Of a DNA stretch of 44,012 nucleotides, positions 39,033 through 44,012 are shown piece by piece. The position numbers and the translations under genes are program-made. Source of the DNA: Oscillospiraceae bacterium (GTDB taxonomy: Bacteria > Bacillota > Clostridia > Oscillospirales > CAG-272); contig SVTQ01000018.1 of the NCBI GenBank assembly GCA_015063695.1, positions 1 to 44,012 on the forward strand, written 5' to 3'. A model generated the notes under the pieces. It made no database searches and had not been told where the DNA came from. It saw only the letters and a list, made by a program, of their open reading frames with translations. Numbering within the stretch: position 1 is the stretch's first letter; each line of letters begins with the position of its first letter.

Positions 39033-39620
39033 TCAATTTAAATACTTATAATACCGCCTCATAGGGTTCTCATAAATATACCTTCTCCGCGTTTCATTGT
39101 CTTCCCTGTCGCGGATGATGTGGTCGGCATAAGAACGCTGAAAGATCTGTTCAATGCCAAATCGTTGCTTACAAATTCTTGAGGTGAACGACTTAAACGC
39201 ACAAACTACATCATTCAAGGTAGGGGAGGGGCTTGCTCCTCCCGTTTCTTCATCACGTTGCAAAAATATAATCGCATGAATGTGGTCAGGCATTATTACG
39301 TAATCTTCGACGGTCACCGTTTTAAACCTCGTTTCAATTAAAGATAATTGTTCTTTAACGATTTCGCCGCAAGGTTTAAAATGTGTTTTGTATTCTGAAT
39401 AGGCGGGAGGAGCAAGCCCCTCCCCTACCGAATTATCTGTCGGTCGGTTGTTTTCAAAAATATTTCGTTCCGATGTTGTTATTTCATCATTTGTTTTTAC
39501 GATTTGGGACAATACACACATCATGCCCCGTGTGCAGATCGTTATAAAATAAGCACCCGAGTTTCCGTAATCAAAATCCTTCAGCCTTGTATTTTTTCTT
39601 TTCGGTAATTCATTTTCCAT
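39033..39620 (-). CDS. REP-associated tyrosine transposase (RAYT, Y1_Tnp/IS200-like HUH family)
   Basis: 195 residues. N terminus RLKDFDYGNSGAYFITICTRG and VIMPDHIHAIIFL (His113, His115) give the RAYT fold and HUH motif. The catalytic Tyr is in QRSYADHIIRD (Tyr164); RRRYIYENPMRR closes the family pattern. Unlike IS200 it has no flanking element ends. RAYTs nick single-stranded REP hairpins next to GTAG and spread REP/REPIN elements. This gene carries two REP elements in frame: residues 65-73 (VGEGLAPPA) and 127-134 (GGASPSPT). The HUH and Tyr residues are intact, so it may still be active, though the first insertion lies in a loop enlarged by about 20 residues. Confidence 0.88.
   Translation of the reverse strand: MENELPKRKNTRLKDFDYGNSGAYFITICTRGMMCVLSQIVKTNDEITTSERNIFENNRPTDNSVGEGLAPPAYSEYKTHFKPCGEIVKEQLSLIETRFKTVTVEDYVIMPDHIHAIIFLQRDEETGGASPSPTLNDVVCAFKSFTSRICKQRFGIEQIFQRSYADHIIRDREDNETRRRYIYENPMRRYYKYLN
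39219..39244 (-). repeat. REP element inside the RAYT gene (copy 1)
   Basis: Plus strand GTAG followed by GGGAGGGGC / GCTCCTCCC. It is in the coding frame of the transposase, where it encodes GGASPSPT. Confidence 0.85.
39403..39429 (+). repeat. REP element inside the RAYT gene (copy 2)
   Basis: GGGAGGAGC / GCCCCTCCC followed by CTACC, in the opposite orientation to copy 1 and identical in sequence over 26 bp to the elements at 5054 and 5160. It encodes VGEGLAPPA in the transposase. Confidence 0.85.
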
Positions 39621-39677
39621 ACTATAATTATAAAGCTAAACTGCATCTCATCCCAAGGTGGAAACGTTCCTCCACTG

Positions 39678-39735
39678 CCCTTTCAAAAGGTTTTGAAAGG
39701 GGCGTGGGGGGACTTTTTCGAAAAAGTCCCCCCAC
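39678..39735 (-). terminator. Two hairpins after the DUF1015 gene
   Basis: CCCTTTCAAAA/TTTTGAAAGGG (39678-39701) and GTGGGGGGACTTTTT/AAAAAGTCCCCCCAC (39704-39735). The second lies 8 nt after the stop codon and resembles 43038-43061, so it belongs to a repeat family as well. Confidence 0.65.
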
Positions 39736-39742
39736 ATAACCC

Positions 39743-40984
39743 TCACTGTTTGATTCTTCTTACTTCCAAATAATATCTCTTGCTTGACGCGTCGCCCATG
39801 GAGAAGGTCTTGCGGGGGAGCGGCCCAACATTTGCAACGTAGGGAAAAAGCTCCGCCTTGTCCATACCGTCAAAGAGGAAGCCGACACTTTCACCGTCAG
39901 CAGTTGCAAGACGGCGCAGAACGTCCTCGTCATGAATATAATCGCACTCGCCTGCGTTTTCCTTAAGATACCCGTCAAGGAGATCCTGAAGCACACCGAC
40001 GGTAAGTGCACCCTCAGGCACCTTCAGCATGATATCGCGCTCAAAGTCCGCCGTTACTATCTTAACGGGAGCGCTGCCGCCGCCCATAGCCTCAACAGCC
40101 GCCACGAGAGCCGAAACGTCACAGCCCTTGATAACTCTGTAAATGGGCTCGAAAACAATAGTCTCATCGTAAACGGACACCATCTCGACCGCCGCATATC
40201 TCGCCTTGGTCGCCGCCGCTGTGCTGTCCGCCGCCTTAAGCTTTTCATAGCAAGCCTTTGCCGTTGCAAGGGAGTGGTTGCCGTCGCCCATGCCGTAAAT
40301 AAGCTCACCGCTCTCTCTGCCCCACTCTTCAAGAGCATAGATACGCTCAAGGGTTTCCTCAAGAAGAGCTTCGCTGAGAAGATAACCTGCAATATGACCG
40401 CCGCCCAGCATCAGATCAAAATCGTAAAGACATTCCATCTCTGACTTGCGCTCGGAAAGGGAGTCAATTATTCTGTCCTTTTCGTCATTCATAAACACCA
40501 TAACGTGGGGAGCCTCAAAGACCGCTTTTTCTCTCACCGCAACGCGAGGCGGAATTCTCTCGGCAACGGTGCCCTCGGTGGGACGAACCGCAGAGGTGGT
40601 GTCGGCGCTGTAATCGTAATGCTCCAGATCAAGCTTACCGAAAAGACCCTTTCTGACACCGCCCGTGGCAAGAGTTCTTTCAATATATATCATCGCGTGC
40701 TTGTGACGGGTCAGCCAGCCTGCATCGAGGGTCTTCATGGTGCGGTCAATACGCGCCTTCTGGTCGCCCTCCTTTTCCCTTCCGAGATACGCCTCGGGAA
40801 GAATGAGCCCGAAGGTAGAGGGCGTGCCTTCAACGGTCTTTTCGACCTCGTCCCAGTACCCCACGTCGCTGGTGTGCTGGTCGCAGGCGATGACCGCCCA
40901 CTTCTGCCACGCCGCATCATTTGCCCCGTAAGGAGGAAGAAGAATATCGCAAGGCGCAAATATAAGTTTATCTCTGTTTACCAT
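39743..40984 (-). CDS. DUF1015 family protein
   Basis: 413 residues. Conserved family blocks: FAPCDILLPP near the N terminus, AVIACDQHTSDVGYWDEV, and IYGMGDGNHSLATAKACYEKL near residue 240 (the GDGNHR-like motif). DUF1015 is distantly related to serine kinase SerK; whether this member phosphorylates serine is unknown. AAAGGA precedes the ATG and a textbook promoter lies at 41045-41017. Divergent from the ABC exporter gene. Transcribed alone. Confidence 0.85.
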   Translation of the reverse strand: MVNRDKLIFAPCDILLPPYGANDAAWQKWAVIACDQHTSDVGYWDEVEKTVEGTPSTFGLILPEAYLGREKEGDQKARIDRTMKTLDAGWLTRHKHAMIYIERTLATGGVRKGLFGKLDLEHYDYSADTTSAVRPTEGTVAERIPPRVAVREKAVFEAPHVMVFMNDEKDRIIDSLSERKSEMECLYDFDLMLGGGHIAGYLLSEALLEETLERIYALEEWGRESGELIYGMGDGNHSLATAKACYEKLKAADSTAAATKARYAAVEMVSVYDETIVFEPIYRVIKGCDVSALVAAVEAMGGGSAPVKIVTADFERDIMLKVPEGALTVGVLQDLLDGYLKENAGECDYIHDEDVLRRLATADGESVGFLFDGMDKAELFPYVANVGPLPRKTFSMGDASSKRYYLEVRRIKQ

Positions 40985-41016
40985 AAGTATTTCCTTTTAA
41001 TAAAATTTATAATATA

Positions 41017-41045
41017 AGTATACAATAAAGCTCTAATTATGTCAA
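41017..41045 (-). promoter_or_regulatory. Promoter of the DUF1015 gene
   Basis: On the minus strand TTGACA (41045-41040), 17-nt spacer, TATACT (41022-41017). Confidence 0.85.
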
Positions 41046-41065
41046 ATGTTTATAATAAATTGTTG

Positions 41066-41094
41066 TTGAAATATAGATAAAATTATTATATAAT
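41066..41094 (+). promoter_or_regulatory. Promoter of the ABC exporter gene
   Basis: TTGAAA (41066-41071), 17-nt spacer, TATAAT (41089-41094). Back to back with the DUF1015 promoter. Confidence 0.75.
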
Positions 41095-41140
41095 AAAGAA
41101 TGATATAATGTGAGAAATATATTTATAAGGAGGTCATGCT

Positions 41141-43033
41141 ATGTTTGGCCCACCCGGACGCGGTCCGAATTACGATAAATTAAAACCGAAAAAGCCGAAA
41201 AACCTCCGCGACGTTCCGAGATACGTAAAAGAGATAACGAAGGGCTTTACGTCCCGCCTTTTCTACATAATAAAGCTTGTCTGGGAAGCAAAGCCGTGGA
41301 TACTGCTTGTGATGCTGCTTTACACCGTCATAAACGGTTTTCTTCCTGTAATAAGCGCCCTTATCTCAAAGGAGCTTATCAACTCCCTTGTGCATATCGT
41401 CACGGGCGAGGCGGAAAGCTTCGGCACCGTCTTCAAATTTCTTATCTTCCAGTTCGGCTTTATATTCCTCTCGTCCTTCATCGGAACCCTCTATAATATG
41501 ATGATCCGTATTTCGGGCGAGGTGGTCACAAACCATATAAAACTCAAGATACTTAGCAAAACAAAAGAGGTCGATATCGCAAGCTTCGACATGCCCGATT
41601 TCTACGAAAAGCTTGAAAACGCCAGCCGCGAGGCGGGGTTCAGACCTATCCATATCCTGCAGGCGGTCTTCAGTATCATAAGCTCCGTAATAAGCCTCGT
41701 TTCCTTCGTTATCATCCTTGCGGCAGTCTCTCCCTTTGCCCCCGCGGCAATAATCCTCTTCTCTATCCCCACGGCAATAATCTCCTTCGTATACAGAAGA
41801 AAGAACTTTGAGTATATGCGCCGCCGCTCCAAGGACAGACGGCAGATGCAGTACTATAACGACCTTATGATAAATAAGGATATCGCCAAGGAAGTCCGCA
41901 TGTTCGGTCTCTCCGATACCTTTATAGACTGCTATAAGGAGACCTTCGGAAGATACTTCAAGGGTATAAAAAAGCTTATCTACGCGGAAAACGGCTGGAG
42001 CATGGGTATCTCACTTGTCTCCTCCGCAGTCAACTGCACGCTGTTCCTGTTTATCGCAAAGCAGGTATACGAAGGGCTTATCCAGGTGGGTGACTACACC
42101 CTCTATACGGGAGCGCTTCAGTCCATCGCAGGCGGTGTCGGCGGCCTTATCTCCACCTTCGCCATGATATATGAGGGCACCCTCTTTATCGATAACATGA
42201 TAGCCTTCATGAGCGAAAAGAGCACCGTCGTTCCCATAATCGACGCCCCCCTCAAGGTAAAGCGCGGAGTTCCCCATACCATCGAAATGAAAAACGTTTC
42301 CTTCCGCTATCCCGGATGCGAAAATTACGTTATTAAAAATATAAGCCTCACCCTCGAGAAGGGCGAGACCGCAGTGCTTGTGGGCCTCAACGGCGCAGGC
42401 AAAACTACACTTATCAAGCTCCTCACCCGTCTCTATGACCCCACCGAGGGCACTATCCTCCTTGACGGCGAGGACATCAGAAAATACGACACCAAAGAGC
42501 TCTACGATATGTTCGGCATCATCTTCCAGGACTTCGGAAAATATGCCTTCACCGCAGGCGAGAACATCATGTTCGGTCAGGTGGATAAGGGCTACGACTT
42601 CGAGGATATAAAGGAAGCGGCAGTCAAAGCAAATGCCGACGGCTTTATTTCTGAACTTGAAAACGGATACGATACGAGCCTTATGAGATACTTTGAGGAT
42701 AACGGCATCGAGCTCTCCATCGGTCAGTGGCAGAAGCTCTCCATCGCAAGAGCCTTCTACGGCGAGAGCGACTTCCTTATCCTCGACGAGCCTACGGCCT
42801 CCCTCGATGCCATAGCCGAGCAGGAGATATTCACTCAGTTTGAAAAGCTGCGCGAGGGTAAAACGACTATCTTCGTTTCCCACCGCCTCTCAAGCGCAAC
42901 CACCGCCTCAAAGATAATCGTAATCGAGCACGGAGAGCTTGTTGAAATGGGCACCCACCGCGAGCTTATGGACAAGAAGGGCAAATATTACGAGCTCTTC
43001 TCTACCCAGGCAAAGAGATACGTGGAGAATTAA
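41141..43033 (+). CDS. ABC exporter, fused permease and ATPase
   Basis: 630 residues. A Gly/Pro/Lys-rich N terminus (GPPGRGPNYDKLKPKKPK) precedes six membrane helices (about 45-345, ABC_membrane type). ATPase: Walker A GLNGAGKTT (about residue 420), Q-loop IIFQDFGKYAF, signature LSIGQWQKLSIARA, Walker B FLILDEPTASLDA, His switch FVSHRLSS. The signature has SIGQ instead of SGGQ, a variant seen in peptide- or lantibiotic-type exporters. It should work as a homodimer, or with a partner outside the window; substrate unknown. AAGGAGG precedes the ATG by 8 nt. Confidence 0.9.
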   Translation: MFGPPGRGPNYDKLKPKKPKNLRDVPRYVKEITKGFTSRLFYIIKLVWEAKPWILLVMLLYTVINGFLPVISALISKELINSLVHIVTGEAESFGTVFKFLIFQFGFIFLSSFIGTLYNMMIRISGEVVTNHIKLKILSKTKEVDIASFDMPDFYEKLENASREAGFRPIHILQAVFSIISSVISLVSFVIILAAVSPFAPAAIILFSIPTAIISFVYRRKNFEYMRRRSKDRRQMQYYNDLMINKDIAKEVRMFGLSDTFIDCYKETFGRYFKGIKKLIYAENGWSMGISLVSSAVNCTLFLFIAKQVYEGLIQVGDYTLYTGALQSIAGGVGGLISTFAMIYEGTLFIDNMIAFMSEKSTVVPIIDAPLKVKRGVPHTIEMKNVSFRYPGCENYVIKNISLTLEKGETAVLVGLNGAGKTTLIKLLTRLYDPTEGTILLDGEDIRKYDTKELYDMFGIIFQDFGKYAFTAGENIMFGQVDKGYDFEDIKEAAVKANADGFISELENGYDTSLMRYFEDNGIELSIGQWQKLSIARAFYGESDFLILDEPTASLDAIAEQEIFTQFEKLREGKTTIFVSHRLSSATTASKIIVIEHGELVEMGTHRELMDKKGKYYELFSTQAKRYVEN

Positions 43034-43037
43034 CGGA

Positions 43038-43061
43038 GGGGACTTTTTAGAAAAAGTCCCC
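43038..43061 (+). terminator. Hairpin after the ABC exporter gene
   Basis: GGGGACTTTTT / AAAAAGTCCCC. Nearly the same hairpin follows the DUF1015 gene at 39704. Confidence 0.6.
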
Positions 43062-43082
43062 CCCGAACCCCCTTCAATACGC

Positions 43083-43117
43083 GAACCCCAAGTCGCCGAA
43101 GGCAACTTGAGGACCCC
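43083..43117 (-). repeat. GTCCTC-type hairpin repeat, reverse orientation
   Basis: GAACCCC, stem CAAGTCGCC / GGCAACTTG, then AGGACCCC. Confidence 0.7.
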
Positions 43118-43235
43118 TAAAAACTTTTGAACGGGCTTCCGTGAGAACATTCTCAAACAGAGATATTCTTCACTGAAAAGTTATAGCAAAACATCAGAAT
43201 TCATTATAAAATATAATAGCACCCGAGACCGATTT

Positions 43236-43315
43236 TTTTGAAATCGGGCTCAGTATAAAAGTTTGATCGAACTTTTCAAAGTTCGCGGGGTGCAGGGGCA
43301 GAGCCCCACATAAAG
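43236..43315 (-). repeat. GACCAAAACTTT composite repeat
   Basis: On the minus strand: GGGGCTCTGCCCC hairpin, CTGCACCCCGCGAAC, then GTTCGATCAAACTTTTA. Same family as 29095-29190, 31155-31200 and 9516-9603. It ends just before the ribosome site of the aspartate kinase gene. Confidence 0.6.
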
Positions 43316-43324
43316 GAGAAAAAT

Positions 43325-44012
43325 ATGAACGCAAACAAACCCAAGGTAGTAAAATTCGGCGGCAGCTCTCTCGCAGATGCAGGCCAGCTGAGAAAAGTAT
43401 ACGACATCATCATGGCAGAGCCCGACAGACGTTACGTTGTTGCCTCTGCGCCCGGCAAAAGATTTCGCGATGACATAAAGGTCACCGACCTTCTCTATAA
43501 ATGCTTCGAGCTTTCGGAAAACGACGAGCCCATCGACGAGGTTTTCGGCGTAATCTGTGACCGCTTCAACGGCATCATCGAGGGCCTCGGACTTGACCTT
43601 GACATCTCAGATAAGCTCTCAAGCATCAAAAACGCCATTGAGAACCACGCAGGCCGTGACTACGCGGCAAGCCGCGGCGAGTACCTCAACAGCATCATCC
43701 TCGCAAAGCTCCTGGGCTACCACTTCATCGATGCCGCAAGAGTGATAAAGTTCCGCGACGACGGCACCTTCGACCCCGACACAACACAGGAGCTCCTCTC
43801 AAAGAAGCTCTCGGAGCATAAGAGAGCCCTCGTCCCCGGCTTCTACGGCTCCATGCCCAACGGTACCATCAAGACCTTCTCCCGCGGCGGAAGCGACGTT
43901 ACGGGCTCCCTCGTTGCAAGAGCGGCAGATGCTTACATCTATGAAAACTGGACGGACGTTTCAGGCTTTATGATGGCCGACCCCCGTATCGTTGAGAACC
44001 CTCAGCCCATCG
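43325..44012 (+). CDS. Aspartate kinase, N-terminal part (cut by window end)
   Basis: 229 codons are visible; the gene runs off the window. KVVKFGGSSLADAGQ at the N terminus is the aspartokinase/amino-acid-kinase motif, FSRGGSDVTGSLVARAADA the nucleotide/substrate loop, and ENWTDVSGFMMADPRIV the aspartokinase signature. It makes aspartyl phosphate, the first step to lysine, threonine and methionine. AAAGGAG lies 7 nt before the ATG. No lysine riboswitch is seen upstream. The regulatory ACT domains would lie outside the window. Confidence 0.95.
   Translation, partial: MNANKPKVVKFGGSSLADAGQLRKVYDIIMAEPDRRYVVASAPGKRFRDDIKVTDLLYKCFELSENDEPIDEVFGVICDRFNGIIEGLGLDLDISDKLSSIKNAIENHAGRDYAASRGEYLNSIILAKLLGYHFIDAARVIKFRDDGTFDPDTTQELLSKKLSEHKRALVPGFYGSMPNGTIKTFSRGGSDVTGSLVARAADAYIYENWTDVSGFMMADPRIVENPQPI

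Overview
The window reads as a chromosome segment of a low-to-moderate GC Gram-positive anaerobe of the class Clostridia (Bacillota). Evidence: strong AGGAGG-type ribosome binding sites, sigma-A promoters with 17-nt spacers, a zinc-ribbon L28, a two-gene SufC/SufB iron-sulfur system, Gram-positive type SOS boxes, and a BspA-like leucine-rich-repeat protein with a dockerin, typical of gut or rumen Clostridia. No species-level claim is possible from sequence alone.

Layout. 1-3513: hairpin array, a DUF898/Sel1-type membrane protein (-), a YwaF-like membrane protein (+). 3601-6995: thiamine-related transport operon (promoter, TPP riboswitch, thiamine-binding protein, ABC permease, binding protein, ATPase). 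7039-11116: PAP2 phosphatase, DUF402 protein, XRE regulator, esterase and DUF6873 pair. 11549-15709 (-): rpmB, a MutS-family ATPase, the LRR-dockerin surface protein. 16238-19697 (+): TIM-barrel isomerase, DHHW/AlgX-like cell-surface protein, DUF4358-like lipoprotein. 19862-23902 (-): polytopic membrane protein and secA. 24190-28856 (+): trmL, a KdpD/KdpE-like two-component system and a Na+/phosphate cotransporter. 29191-30847 (-): sufC/sufB. 31263-32219 (+): DEDDh exonuclease. 32404-38521 (-): a prophage remnant (lysozyme, holin, tail-tip genes, truncated terminase, replication-type gene, small early genes) under a cluster of SOS boxes; portal, capsid and tail genes are missing. 39033-39620 (-): a RAYT-type HUH transposase. 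39743-43033: DUF1015 protein (-) and ABC exporter (+). 43325-end: aspartate kinase, cut by the window edge.

The most striking aspect is the intergenic DNA. Almost every gap holds short palindromes of a few recurring families. (i) REP/REPIN-like elements: a hairpin of variable stem sequence with a constant GTAG at its foot, often in inverted pairs around a conserved spacer. (ii) GGGGTCCTC...GGGGTTCTC hairpins, also with covarying stems. (iii) Arrays of mini-hairpins joined by ATATCR or GTTATGAT linkers. (iv) Longer composites in which one family is inserted into another. A RAYT gene is present, the known mobiliser of REPINs in other bacteria, and it carries two such elements in frame inside its own coding sequence. 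Two other genes (a transporter permease and an isomerase) have extra copies of their 3' ends next to the same REP element, diverged mainly by synonymous or conservative changes.

Two regulatory links can be read from sequence: the two-component operon and the Na+/Pi cotransporter share an 11-bp-spaced CTTTACC direct repeat over an extended -10, suggesting one phosphate-type regulon; and the prophage early region carries five SOS-box-like palindromes, one lying just after a consensus promoter.
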